Source: Tanytarsus gracilentus (taxonomy: Eukaryota > Arthropoda > Insecta > Diptera > Chironomidae). From it: DNA of 64,000 bases. Location of the stretch: contig JAXRKN010000039.1 in NCBI GenBank assembly GCA_038502055.1, positions 4,464,001 to 4,528,000 on the forward strand, written 5' to 3'. This document shows, piece after piece, positions 1 to 14,185 of this stretch (within the stretch, counting starts at the first letter, position 1; every line of letters begins with the position of its first letter). Below the pieces are notes generated by a model. That model saw nothing but the letters and a program-made list of their open reading frames with translations, made no database searches and was not told where the DNA came from. A program made the position numbers and the translations under genes.

Positions 1-3000
1 ATTTCAAAGTAGAAATTAATTACTGAATATGTTTGTGTACATTTCATTAAGTTTATGAAGAACCTTTTTAAAATAGTCAGGATGAGACATGTGGAAAATT
101 TATGTTGAGGGAAAATTTATATTCAAAATTATTTTCTTGTGCTTAGTTTCAAGAAGTTTATCATTCCGACACTTAGAGGTGCGACATAAATTATTTTAAC
201 GACTTTCTTTTGTTCAATGTTAACCTTAAAAAAACTTTTTCGAAAATTGCAAAATCCTCTCGAAGGTCCATTTTAAGTTTAATTTATGAAAACACACAAT
301 TTCAATTTGTTGTTATAGTCTACGTGAATTACATCGTAAAGCTTATTGAATTTTCGCAAAAAAGGTTTTCTTGTAATATCCAAATTCTCACCAATAAAGT
401 GCGATTTTTTAGAAATTGAAAAATTGCAAAATCACATACAAAAGCTCTTACGGTTTGTACATTTTCTTGTAAAGTAAATATCATGTTAAGAGATTTCGCT
501 TTAAGCACATTTTCAAGATTTTACTGTCGACCTGCTGTTGCCTTGTTATCCTATCAATATTTTACATCTCATATTTGCTATATTTTTCATTAGCCTCATA
601 AATATATGATGAACCATTGAACATGAGAAGAAGGAAAAATCGTTTTTTATGATGTAGTTTATGTTTGTTTCCGAAAGTTTACTTTCTCTGTATTTCTCTA
701 TTTGGTTTATCGATATGAAAATTATTTTCCTCTCCTCAATTTTAAATTGCTCTGACCATGATGATAAAATAAAAATGATTTCTTCCCATCTGTCAAAAAA
801 ATAACCTTAAATTTGAGTTTTTTTAAACCGAAACTTTCTCGATTTTACTGCAAAATTTTTCGAGGAATTTATTGAAAAAAACATCCGCACATGGCATGTT
901 AAATTTTTTGTTATCCACGGATCAGATAGGAAGAGCAAAAAATGTTCCCATGAAACTAGTGTTGATAAAAAATAGTTTTTTTTACCTTGTTTGTCGCTTT
1001 TGGATAGGACAACATAAAAAAATCTTATCTCCCCTCCACGCGTCACGGCCGGGCAATTAATAAAGTTCTCTCTCGTCCCTCTACTCTTCTATTTATTGAA
1101 GTGAATTTTTATGGTCCTCCTTTTTGATTTAAAGCCTTTTTTATCATATCCAAAATGAGTCTCCCTCTCACACCAAACAAAATGTTTTTTTTTATTTCAT
1201 ATCATCTTCTTCTAGTAGACTTTTTTCTATCTCTCCGCCTCAAGCAATTAACTTCTTGTTATGAATTATTTAGGGTTGTTTTCACTTTCATTTATACGAC
1301 ACTTGTCATTTGTTTGATTTAAATGCGGTAGCAGCAGCAGAAGGCATCTTTAATTGATTATTTTTTCATTCTTGTTAATTTACTTTCAAACTTTGGCGAA
1401 AATCAAACATATTTTCAGTGCGTGTGCTTGAAAAATACACCAAACATTAAAGCACAAAATATAAATAAAAATTCACCGGGAGCGAATGTAAAGTTCAACT
1501 TTATTTTACGAAAGCCAACGAGAAACTGTTATGAATGAACGTGAAGTTATTTTGGTCATGATTCTCAATGACTTTTAGATTCAGTGATAAGTGCAATCAT
1601 TAGTCATTACTTCCATTGCGCATGGGATTTGATTTTGGGTTGTGATCAACAGGTTGCGATGGAAAATGAACTCTCACTTTCCAAGAAAAATCATTGAGAG
1701 AATTTGAGCTTTATTTATAATTTTCGTAAATTTTCGGATATGATGAGAGAATTGAAGACACGAAAAGATGAAATGAGAAATTTTCTCTTTGTTCAAGATG
1801 AGATATGCGAATGCTAAGGGAAAGATATATGTTTGGATTTATGTTTGATCTTTAAAGCATGATTTAACCATGATACAAACAGGTGGTAGAAATCATTTTT
1901 CCTCATACTCGTTTCAATATTCCAAAGATTTTTAGGAAAGAATAAAAGTTTAAATTTTATTTGGGAAAATTTGGCAATTTTTAAATATTGAAAAAATTTA
2001 AAATATTCAACATTTATTATAAAAATGAATTTAAATTTAAATTTTAAAATTTATTGTTTAGAAGGAATAAAATTACAATCCATATAATATATTATGGCCA
2101 TATCACAATTTTTTTATATTCAAAACATCCCTTACAATAAAATAAAAAGACTGATCAAAAAAGATTTAAAAATCAAAAGAGGAAAATTATACCATTTGTT
2201 AGCTTTCCAAATTTTCCCAGAGATAGCGCATGAAGAAAAAATTCTATAAAACATTTATGAGGGATGCGAGCATTTGTTTTTCTTCACAACTGAATTATCG
2301 TTGAGGGTGTTTAAAAAATCGCACGTGGCGAAGCACTTATGAATAACAAAATAATTTTTAGAATTTTTTAAATCCCAAGTTATTAATTTGCTAAAATTTT
2401 GATATTGCACGATGTAATGTCTTGACACTAGGGGTTAAAAACTGGTTTTGGAGGAATCCAAAATTAATATATAGCGAAGTTATAAAATTAAACAATCAAT
2501 TAATTATTTAATATGTAACACACAAATAATGACAAACATCGAGTCTTAATTTAACATTTTATCGAATGTGATAGAAGCAAATTCATCATAATCTTCGCAT
2601 ATGCGAACTTACAACGGAAATACGAAAATGAAGTCAACTGTGGCGCTTAATGAAACGTGACAGTGATCGATTTACAATAGTTTTGTTTTTCATCTACAAA
2701 CGCATCCCTCAACCGAGATAGAAACTTGCTAATCATCTTCAGCTGAAACTACATCTCGCCCCTAAAGCGACTGAAATATTAATGCTCATTGCTCAGACAA
2801 AATCTAAGCTGATTACGTTCACATACAGTGACCAAAAACATTCATTTTCAGACTTGCTTTCTTGCCTTCTTGCGCTCTTCTCGATTGCTCTTTTCATTCA
2901 ATTCAGCAAATATTTGTTTTGAACAATGATAAATGATGAGAAATATTTAATCCGACAAAACAGTTTAACGTCATTAAATTTACGTATTTAATATTGTTCA

Positions 3001-6000
3001 GGAGACCTAGAAAGTCGTTGGCCAAAAAATATTAAATTTTAAGCCATAAAAAACTCTAGATGTTATAAATGTTTCTAAATAATATTTAGAGCTTAAAACT
3101 ACAAGCATTAGTGTGCGAAAAAAAGAAAAACTTACAACTGTATCGTGATGTATATTATTTAAGTTGATTAATGATTTATTTCAATTGTCATGACAAATGA
3201 TTTCCACTTTTTATAAAACATTTAATGATGGTTAATGTTTCAAACTTTAAACTACTTTTTAGTGATTTTTTCTTGCCCCTCACGACGTCTTTCATATTTA
3301 ATGAGGGAAAAGGTTAAAGAAATGCAGAGAAAAGAAAAGACAAAGTTTGGGTCTGCCATGTATGGTTGGAGAGCTTCTCAAGGTTGTAAATCCTTTATAT
3401 CGTATCCACTTAAAATGTGGAAATGTGGATTGAATACCTTCGATACAGGTATCGATGTCAATTATAGCCAATTGGATGAAGAATTTAAGGCATCTAAAAG
3501 GACAATTTAAATCAATCGTTTCTAGATTGATTGAAGACGTCAATTTTGATTTAAAAATAAATTGGACACTCAAAAGTTTTGAGGATATTTGAATAAAATT
3601 ATTAATTTTAAAATTGGGTCAAATATTATTTCTAAAAAGTAATTAACAATTTTATATTCTTCAAGATAATCTTCCAAAAATAATAATTTAAATATTTAAA
3701 ACTCTCGCCAGCAATAAATCTCTCGTAAATCATTGTAATTTACTTTTTCATCCTTTTTTTCTTCTTTTTTATTTAAAACACCTTTAAAAAGCCTTAACGA
3801 ATAATTGACTATTGAGATGCTATGAGCCGGAAAAAACAAGAATTTTTTTCTCTTTTATTAAGATTGTCCTCGAGGGAAGGAAGTATTTTTCGAAAAAGAT
3901 CAAATTTCGTTTGTATCAACTGATTAGATTCAGATGAAGAAAAAAGTAAATTTTAGATTACGTGTCGTGGGATTGAGAAAATAAATTAATTTAAGAATCC
4001 ACCCCTTGAATTTCAGAGAAAAAACTTCAAAGAATCATCATTAAAATCTCTTTAGTAACTTGAACATAATTGTGTCATTTAAAAATCATCTTGTGCTTGA
4101 CATTAATGAAAAGCCACAATTAATTAAGAAATTTTGCACATTTATCGCGTGTGAGAAATCTCAAACTAGACAAATTCTATTAATTATCTCCAGAGCAACC
4201 CCCGCACTTCCTTTCATTTGCTGAAGCGTAAATTAAAAAATTGTATTAATTATTTGCCATCTCTTCTCTTTAAAAATCAGAGACAGAGAAAATGAGTTAT
4301 TACCGCAATCTTTTTTCTGCATCAGTAGAAATAAGTTTAAGACGTGAAGGGAGGCGATCACAATTCATTACACAGCAGCAGCATCATCATCGTGTGTAAT
4401 ATTAGTGTAGATCTTGAGGGGACAGTAAAAAGATATTTTATGAAATTTTTTTGTGCTTTACGAGCAGAGAGCTGGCATTTTAATACCTCGATATTACTCT
4501 TCGTGATCTTTTAGTGCATCTTTTTTATTTTATGTGACGTTTTGTTAACGATGCTGTTGATTTTTTGTGTTCTTCCTTCTTCTTGTTTCTTTTTATTTAT
4601 TTTATGGTTGTGAATATAAATTTATTTGCAAGATGGCAATGATTCTTTGCTTTTTATTGTATATCTTTCACTTTGGGAATAATGCATGCGCTCTTATATA
4701 GGATGAATCTCATTATTCTGCGATTGCTTTGTGTGTGACATTCCGTGGTGAAAAGAAAACCAAAGTTTTGGAGAAAAACGGAATCAAGGGATGGAAACAT
4801 AGATTTTTTAATTTTTAAAAAGTCAACGTATTTTTTAAATTTAAATTTTTTAAAATAAATTTTTAAGAACTTTCCAAAAAAATCTAAAGTCTCTTACCAC
4901 AAACTTCCGTTCAACCCTTCCGTTTGTCTCAAATTTCTAAGTCGTGGTGTAGTTTGAAGTTCCGACATTCCACTCGTGCACGAGCTGTCTTAATTCTCTT
5001 TAATTTCGAAATTGAATTAACAGAAACAAAGAGAAGGGTGGAGGATGTGTTTGAGGCGATGGATGTCGACGAGGGAAGGAAATGAACAACTTTACTTTCA
5101 CACAATACACAACTGCTCAAAAAGCAGCAATATAGCAATTTAAGCAAAAAGTGTGCAAGAATAACTTTTAAAATTCTTTCGCTTCTGCCAATTTACTCCA
5201 AAATGTCTTTTGGCAGGATTTTCTTGCGAGAAAACAATTTTTCTCTATACCAAAATTTTTCCCGCTTGACGGAAATTTAATTTCACTCGAAACACTTATC
5301 GATGTCTAACTTTCTTCCTCCTACTTCACCAAATGTGACAAAAATCCACAATGCAAGATTTTCTTTACGTTCTAATTTATGAAAATTCCTTCAGATTATG
5401 ATCAAATATTCTTTATGGCTTTAAAGGAATGCAAATTTTGTTAAACTTTATGGACAACCGCCTTTAGGGAAATAAATTTTTATTTTTCCCTCGTGTCGAA
5501 TTTTGTGTGAAATCTTTGATTAAAATTTACGATCAAAAAGGATCTAGGATAAATTAAAATTATGTTTGACATACCTGTAAGAAATTTATGATTATGTTAG
5601 AGTTGTGTCAACTTTTAAAAAAATAATTAAATTTCTCAAGATTTTTGACCAACAAAGCCTAAAGATTTAAGATTGAAAAGTTTGTGCTTAATATAACTTT
5701 TCTTTCATGAAATAAGAAGGAGGAAATTTATTTAAAGAAGGATATTTGAGATTATAATTTGTTTCAATACCGGTTAAAGGAGAGGTTCCGACCAAAGATC
5801 ATAAATTATCCTGCTTCCTACCTCGCTCGTTTTCTTTAACCCAGAAATTCAATAAAACTTTCTCATAATATTTATTTTATAAACATTTCCTTTAAAAGGA
5901 TCATCGTTGTTAAAAATTTGTCGGATATGGTTTCAGATTAAATTGTCTTTAAATTTTAAAGTCCTGAATGATTATGAGATCAATAAATGGTTAAATTTAT

Positions 6001-9000
6001 GACATTTATAGTAATTGGCTCGTTATCCTTGATCTAAAATACAAACTCACACCATTATCAATTTCAATTTAAAGAACTTTTATTATCTAATTTGTATAGA
6101 ACACACACATGTCGCATCCTACAAGTTTCCTTTTTCCTGTGTTCGACGAGAAAGGAAATGGAAAAGGACTTTCTTGTTCATTCATTATTGATACCTTTAA
6201 CATGACTTTCGATTTCTTTTCTGTCCTTGTGTGGGACAATAATGCGAGAACAAATGTGTTTAGCTAGACTCGAAGTTTCTATTATTAGGATTAGTCTAGT
6301 AATGCAATTTTTTACGACATGTCTCACGATTAACTGCTAAGGATGATAAACTCACAAATTTTTATGATGTAACATGAAAATTGATAATCAAATAAGAGAA
6401 TAAGAATTAATAAGTAAAACGGATGACTTCAAAAAATTTAAAAACAAAACAAAATTATCGATCCTTGATTTTTCAGCGCAACAAACTCATATTTTATATC
6501 CACCTAATTTTACGTCCTTCCACCGCACATAAGCAATCATTTTTTATGATTTATTTACGATGTGTGTTAAATTTTAAGCACGACATAACCTTTTTTAGAA
6601 TTTCTAAAGATCAAATCAAATTTATTGAAAAAATTTACAAGAAAATTTATCTTTTTTGAAATAAGGTCGTTGCCTAAACATACTTAACAAAAGAAAAAGA
6701 AATTTGAAGAGAGAAAATTTTACAAATGCTCAAAGGCATTTCGAAGATGAAATTAAAATTACTGTGTAGAGTTTTGGATCTCGTCTAATTGAGGTTATCT
6801 CCTAATGAAATCGCTTGTGATGTGCAAAGTGTTTTTTCTATCAAGAAAATTGCTTCACTCGTTAAGAGAGCTTACGAAAATTTTGGTGTGGGATAAGAAA
6901 AAGTTAAAAAACATATTTGTACTGTGGGGGTAAATTTCCGCAAAAATACTCGCATTAAAAACTCTTTATATCTTCACGAAAAACCTTGAAAATTCGATGA
7001 GCCACGTATAAACAGATAGATAACTGCGAGTGAGTGCGAAAGGGCAATTTTTTTAGTATAATAAAACGATAAGCATTAAAATAAAATATTATGATGATTG
7101 TGTAAAATGCAAACAGACTCGAAAAACTTCCATTACTGGCTTTATATGCAATGTTATGACTTGAGAGAAAAATTATCGAAAAATGAATATAAATTTGCAA
7201 TTTAAGCGTGAATTATCAAAAAAAATATTTAATTTAAAAAATTGTTTTCTAATTTTATTGAATTTCAACAGCTAAAACAAAATTTTACGAAAAACACGCT
7301 CAAGTTTACGGAAACGTTGCATTAGCGTGAGAAAGCTCTTAGATAGCTTCTTAGATGTAATCAGAGCGTAAAAATAAAGTTTTAAAAGTACGCCATATGC
7401 TCTTGTTTGCACACTCCCACACTCATCGCTGAAGAGTCAGCAATACAGCAACGATAATATCCTCATCATCATTGTGATTTTCTAATTTAAGAAAAGGACA
7501 TTAGACATTAGACACGCTTTTCCATAGTGTCAAAAATTGATCTTCAATCGATATTGACAGTCATTATCTTGAATTATTATCAGGTGGTGCCATTCTTTGA
7601 TTTGACATCATTACGAAAATTTGCGGGCAGAACGAGATGCAATTACACTTTAGTGAAGGCTATTCAAACGGTAATCGATATATTACTATGACTATTACTT
7701 TGCATTCAAGACGTGCTGCTGTGCCATGCATGAGCTTCTATCGTGATGTGATGTCTATGCCATAATAAGAATAAGAACTTTTACTTCCTTCGTTGCTACA
7801 ACATTCACATCGATACTGTAAGGATGTAATAATGGAATCATAATGAGACGTGTTTGAATGGAAGGAAAATTTGATAAAGGTACACGATAAAGCTGTACAG
7901 ACGGCAGTTCGTGTGAGAGTGGCAGGAGAAAGAGAATTTTGTCATGCGTTACCATATCTATTGTGATGATTAATGATGTGTGAGTGACTCGTTCTTTATT
8001 GTTCGCTTAGGATTATAACGGTCGTTATAAGTTTGAATTTTTAACATAAATTCTTAGGATATGATATGCATCCGATTTTAAGAAATAACTTCTTATTTTT
8101 ATATCTGTATAGAGGAAAAAATTGTAAAACTTTTTAAAGACATTCTTAAAATTGAAATCAAATTCCAATAAAAATTTCCAAACTCATATTAAAAGCAAAA
8201 TGGCATTTCTAAAATTTAATTTAATGTCAATTGTGTTTAAATATTTCATTGAAATATAAAAATCTTCAAATCAACTCCTCGGAATTGCTTTTTTCATCGT
8301 CACTTTTCGTTAATTTTTCATCCTGAAAGCACTTTTCTTTTCTTATTGCTCCTGCGGAACCTCAATTTGTTCAAAATAATTTTTTGATGTCTCTCCCGTT
8401 GCGCTTTCTCTAGCTGCTTTTTTATAGTCAAAACGTTTCTCTTTCCTAAATTGATCTCGTGCTCATCTCTACACTCCTTTTTTTCTAAGTCATTTCACGA
8501 TTCAAATGCTGTGACTCTCATATTCTTTGAACCAGATAAAAATCGATTTTATAATCAGTTTTTCTTAAAAAAGCATATTTTATGTACTTTGCGTGTGTAC
8601 TTAACTTTTCGATGACATGATTAACATATTGACATTTGATGGAATTCCGCTTCCGCATTTTTAATTCATGGGCGGACATTTAATTTTTGTTTTTCATGGA
8701 CAAAATTTTTGTTAGATTTTTTAAAATTATTTTAGTAGAAAATTAAAAGAAATTTAAGTTGTGTCAACTTTAATTTTTCTCCCTTGAATAAACACTTCAA
8801 ACTCAATTTGCATACATTTACTGCAAATATTCGCGAACGAGGCGGAAAAAGTTTGACTTTGCGTGTGTGTATGCATGAGCCATAAAAAAAGTTCAATTAG
8901 GCTTTGTAAATAAAATTTGACATGTGTTCGAATCGATGTTAAATTCATGTTGACACATTTTGCGTGGAAGATGTCTTTAGGAAATCTCTAATGACATCTA

Positions 9001-12000
9001 TCATAAAAGTTGAACGTTTTTTCAGAGTCAATTTAGTGAATTTTTTTACTGGCTGCTGTTGATGATAAAGTTGGGATGGAGGTTTACGTAATTGAGCTTT
9101 GGGATCGAGCAAATGCAAATATTTCTTGACCATCGTGACTTTTTTATGTAAAGCCACTTTATTTATTCAATGCCTTCGAGGAATTCTTCTAACGAAAGAT
9201 AACTAACAGAAAATTTTGAGATTTTACCATTTTTTTGTCAGTAATATGTGTAAGGATTCAAAAGTTGACCATCTTATGTCAAAATTGTACTTTATCTTTT
9301 ACTTTAAGTGATATCTAACGATTTATCCTGTCTATAATGACAATAATAGTAATATTGCCATTTGTGATGGAATTCAATTCTATTTTTATGAATATGTATC
9401 TATGGTAATATAAAATTGGCGAAATTGCATTTCATCTTTTTAAATATGCATGTTTGAGCGCATTTGAAGAAGATCGGAATATTTTATTTTCAGCATGCAT
9501 TATAGATAATCATAGAGGGAGTGAGCATATTTTGAAGAATATTTTAACAATGTTTCATCGATGAATATCGAACAGAACTCGTGTGTGTATGTGTGTGGGT
9601 TTTTCATGAACGTAATGGAGATGGAAAGAAATTCAATGGAGCGTAATGCATAAAAATTTCTGAGAGAGAATAAGCAGAAGACTCTTCATTTCGATTTGAG
9701 TTTATCTACGGGGTCAAACGTAAATTAGGTCCATGGTTATAAAATTTTACCAAAAAAAAGTAATTTGTTTTATTTTTTTGAAAAAGTAAAATTAAACATG
9801 TCAAAATTAATCGTGACCTAATTGTTATTCAATCCCCGTACTGTTGCTCGTAAAAAATTGCTTGTAAAATAATTTTCTATAAAGACAACAAGACACTCAT
9901 TGTTCAGTGATTGAAAATAAATTTTTGGACAACTCGAACAGAATTTTGTGTTTGCTCGCAAATTGATGGAAAGAAAAACAAAAGGGAGGAATGTTTAGGT
10001 GAAAGCTTTTTGTGTACACTGATGCTTGAGATAAAAAGTAAGGAAGCATCTGGAGGGGTGAAAGCATTTTTTATAAAACACTGTTTTTATCGAAAAGTAT
10101 TGCATGATATGCTCGATGAGCTGTAATGCCATCAAAATATATACTTTGAAATAGCCTCAAATTTTACAAATGTTTTTGGGCTTTAAATTGACATCTGTGG
10201 TGTTTCTGGCAGCGTTTTCTTCTACATCTGGATTGGAATTGATGTTAAGGTAGAGAAAATTATGCCTTCCGCTATGTAACATATAACTATCGGTTTTTAT
10301 CAAAAACATTACATCATCAAAGCAAACAACCCTTCATATGTAGACGATGCTGCTGCAGTGTCTTTATTCAGATAGCATGTAAAATTAAATCAAAAAGTTT
10401 TCTTTATATCGTTAACATCAACGATGAAAATTACACGAGCAGGAAATCTGAATGTGGCGGTGGCAGCAAGTAGATTCCGAAACAACGATGTGAATGAGCC
10501 TAGAGGAGTGGCATGTGATGTAAATAACTTTAATGATAACATCGTGTCTCCCACTAGGGATTATGGCGCACCGAGAGACTCTCGAAAATATTTTGCGGAT
10601 GGATCTCATCAAACTTCGATTCATGCATGACATGTCTTTCTCTTCTGCCAAAATCGTGCTTCATCAATTTTTTTCTCTTTCTACTTCGAACGTACTGCAT
10701 GCTTGGAATTTTATTGAAAAGTAACGCAAACAGTCCCACTTTTTTGGGGTGTATGATGAGAGAAATTTATCGACGACATGAAAGGGGAAATTTATCGAAA
10801 AACACTCAATTAAATTTTATGGAGTAAAAACGACATTTGTGAAAATAAATTTATTTAAATCTTTTAAATACTTTAACAAATGTCTCATCCCTGACTCTGC
10901 CGTTATCATTCACAAAAAATGTAAGTACGCAGCTGTATGCACTTCACGAAATTTGATCGTACAGTTAATATGCAAATGATATCGCAATAAATCATCTCGA
11001 CGGCTGAATTAAGAATTTTATCATCGTCTTTTTTTGATTGCTTACGAAGAAATTTTTCATGAGTAAGAAATCTTAAAGATTTCCACTTGAGGTGTATAGA
11101 TTGTAGGATGTGTAAAGGATATAAATATTTTTAGACGTCCGATTTTTTTCTGACTTCACGTGCAAAAATAAAATTTCCAAGAAAAATTCACTGAACATTC
11201 AACACATAATCTTCTTAAAATTTGCAAAATAACTTGAATTTTCAACAACTTACTGAAAGTTTAGAGTAGGAGAATGTTTTAGTCAACAAATTTGATTTAA
11301 AGTTTGGAATAAAAATTTAAAGCTTATCGAAACTTAATAAAATTAATTTTAAAGTTTTTTCTCAGTTTGTTCAAAAATAAACTCTGTCATAAAATTGCTG
11401 AAAGACATGATTAAAGTTCACGGAAAATTTCAATTCCTTCCGATGAACACATGAAGCAGGTGAAGGACCAATGATATAAAAATTAGTATGCTAAAATCGT
11501 ATCACTGTCCTTCTTCCTTCATCAAAGCCAAAAAAGAAGGCAAAGCTGAATTTCTTATTTCTTTGGCGTAACAGTATAGCATTAAATACTTGCACGAACA
11601 CAAAAACTTCTTTCTATTTCCCATTTCCTACATACATATAACACGCGCTTGGCAGACTTTTTCAACTTGTTGGAATACGGAATGGAACTTTTAGATTTCT
11701 CTCATTTCAAGAACAATAATTCATAAGCTGTACGCTCAACAAAGTTATAACATTGCCCCTAGAGAGAGACACACACAAAGGATGAACATGGAAGTAAATA
11801 CAGTTCACGAATAACTTGGGGTTTTGCGTAAAATCTTCTTCCATGTTCTCGTCTATGTGTTCATCGTTCCCTCACCTATTTTACTGGTTGGTCTCGCGAG
11901 ACGTCGAAAAGAAATTGAATTTAATTCATCATCCAAGTTGACAAGGGGCAGAATGTAAATAAATTTAAATTTTATAAAAACTGCAAACTTGATTCTATAA

Positions 12001-13000
12001 ATTTATAATTTTATTTTCGAGTGTTTCGCCCCTTAACCGTTGAAATAAATTGTTCTCGTCAAAACTTTTCTATATACATGACAATGAGAATATTTTACGA
12101 CATTCATCTAAATGAATGAAAGAGGCTGAATTAAGATCCGATGAAGAGTAAAAAGAAGACAAAATCAAGGATTTCATTCACGGCCTCGACTGTGAAAATT
12201 GTTTTCGAAAAGGAGAACAACTTAAAGCACTTCATTATGAGATGGGAGCGAGAATGTATTTAAAATATGTGCGCTACGTGACGGTTCACTTCTCGGTTCT
12301 CTCCTTTTTCTCATATAATAAAGTTGTTAAATAGAGTTGAGCGTTTAACAAGAATATGTTGAGTTGCTGAATGAATTTTATGTCGGAAAGTATTTTGTGT
12401 ATTATACGAGCGTGAATGAAAGGGGAGACATTCCAGCACATAAACGTCCACACATGTCTTAATCCTTTTTTTGACAACAATGACATGCAAGGAATGTGAT
12501 GTTGGAATCATTGTGTGATTTGAGTGTGGGACGAAAGCATGGGACTTTCGAAAGTATGAAGACGAAAAAGTTTTGAGATGGATTTGGATGGGTTTGTGTG
12601 CATCCAACGAGAAGATTTAGGAGATGTCACGATGAATTTCTACTTTTAGCTTTTAGGTTGAAAAAATTCAAATCCTAAAATTTCAATTTTTTTAATGTAC
12701 CACAAAATAAATGTCATCTTGCCTTTGGTAATTTTTATTATCTTCTTCATGCTTTTGGATCTCAAAATAAAATTATATCGATCGAATATTTTAATGTGAC
12801 TAAACTCCTTCTAAGCTTAATCGCCTACAAAATTTGTTCGGATGACAAACTGCCGCATAAAAATATGCGAGACATTCCGTTGGACAAGAACGCGCGAAAA
12901 TTTTATGATAAAGCATTAAACGATAATGCTTGTTTCATACCCATCGAATGCAAGTAATTTCTTTTTCTTGGTAACAACACTCATTTTCCATTATCATTAT
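1..13000. other. Gene-poor AT-rich region
   Basis: No open frame here combines a plausible start, splice sites, balanced composition and a recognisable motif. Short open frames occur on both strands but look like chance products of AT-rich DNA. Small CAG/CAT-like trinucleotide tracts occur near 1329 and 4374. No tRNA, rRNA or clear transposable element was seen. The stretch could be intergenic or a large intron of a gene outside the window. Confidence 0.5.
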
Positions 13001-13051
13001 TTCCATATTTTTTTATTGCAATATTTTTCTTTAAAAATAAGCTTTAAAGAT

Positions 13052-13800
13052 TTATTTTTTTACATTGGTTTCTGTAGAAGCAGTAAAAGTAGGTGGCGGA
13101 AGGGTTGGATAGACATTTGCACTATTTTTACAAGCAATTCGAGTGCAGTATCTTGGTCGTTTGCCATCAGCCGCGCACCAACATGTGTTGCAGTCAAGTT
13201 TAAAACTATAGCTTGGCGTGCATCTGAAGTCTGGACTCTGCAGGTCTTGCTGAGTGTAAACTTTCTCTTCTGTCGCTTGTCTGCGTGCTCTCACAGCATT
13301 GTCATTAATAAGAGAAATTCTTGGCCTCTCGACATTGCATCCTTTCAACGTGCATATGCCAATGCCAGTGCTTGTACAAAAACACCAATTGCACTCTCTT
13401 CGAAATCGATGGCCTGGTATGCATTCTTCACTTCTAAATTCAATCGGAGTAATATGTTTTGACATTGGAGGCGCCATAGAAACACACATCTTCCTAGAAC
13501 ACATCCATCCTGTTCCGTTTGGTGTGCATTTACATCTGTTACATTCCTAATAAATATTTTAAGTAGGTTTAACAATGTCACAAGATTTATTTTTATTATT
13601 TCTGACCTTCATTTTCGTTTCGTTAGGTTCACATATTCGAGCCTCAATAATTTCACCTTCGACCTCTTCATTCTCGGATGATTTTACGGAAGTGTCTAAA
13701 AGATGGATGTGAAGGCTTTATTTTGGGAAATTTTATTTTGTTACTCACTAAAAACATTCAAAAGTAAAAAAATCAGCAAAATACTTGGAGCGAATTTCAT
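13052..13800 (-). CDS. Three-domain pacifastin-type serine protease inhibitor precursor
   Basis: Secreted precursor of 211 aa in three exons: 13800-13749, 13695-13607 and 13546-13052. Exon 1 encodes a hydrophobic signal peptide beginning MKFAPSILL. Three pacifastin light-chain domains follow at about residues 39-68, 89-117 and 156-186, each with the CNxCxC core and six cysteines. In this family the residue two after the fifth Cys is normally P1. Here it is Arg (CSRKMC), Leu (CTLKGC) and Arg (CTRIAC), which predicts two trypsin-type sites and one chymotrypsin/elastase-type site. An RARR basic stretch lies between domains 2 and 3 and may be a processing site. Intron 1 is phase 1 and intron 2 phase 0; intron 2 splits domain 1 just before its CNxC core. 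A poly(A) signal overlaps the stop codon (13051-13056) and another lies at 13012-13017. The closest neighbour, 14186-15685, is a paralogue in the same orientation. Family assignment is firm; target protease and tissue are unknown. Confidence 0.9.
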
Positions 13801-13886
13801 GTTTCTGCTCTGAGAAATTTAATCTTTAATTAATTTTACAAAAGAATTTTTCTATGCGCGTCTGTTTACAGTGAGACAATCAACGA

Positions 13887-13918
13887 AACTGAAAAATTTA
13901 TTGCCAATCGAGAATATA
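13887..13918 (-). promoter_or_regulatory. TATA and initiator of the three-domain pacifastin gene
   Basis: Read on the minus strand, a TATATT (13918-13913) is followed about 28 bp downstream by TCAGTT (13892-13887), the arthropod initiator consensus TCAGTY. This gives a predicted 5' UTR of about 90 nt before the ATG at 13800. Spacing and motif match a focused insect promoter; no transcript data support it. Confidence 0.45.
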
Positions 13919-14185
13919 TGAATGGCAACAAGTTGTGTGTGAATTACGTCATAAGTCATAACGCATACAAATTCAGCTGAAAAAAATCAAGATTTTTTCA
14001 AGAGATCACACATGAGATTTTTTTAAATTTTGCAGCCATTTAAAATTTTAAAAATATTTTTTTAATTTCTGGAATTCATCATCCATTGAATTTATTTCTA
14101 AGCATTTTAAAATAACTTAAAAAGTATTAAAAATGAGGTTACAAGTTTTTGGTCATTGCACTAATGAATATTTTACAAAAATCCA

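Noticed and set aside
8754..9157. Two adjacent minus frames of 64 and 70 codons
   Set aside because: No splice or start signals link them, and composition is not distinctive.
12926..13462. 178-codon plus frame opposite the pacifastin gene
   Set aside because: It is the antisense shadow of the well-supported minus-strand exon 13052-13546.
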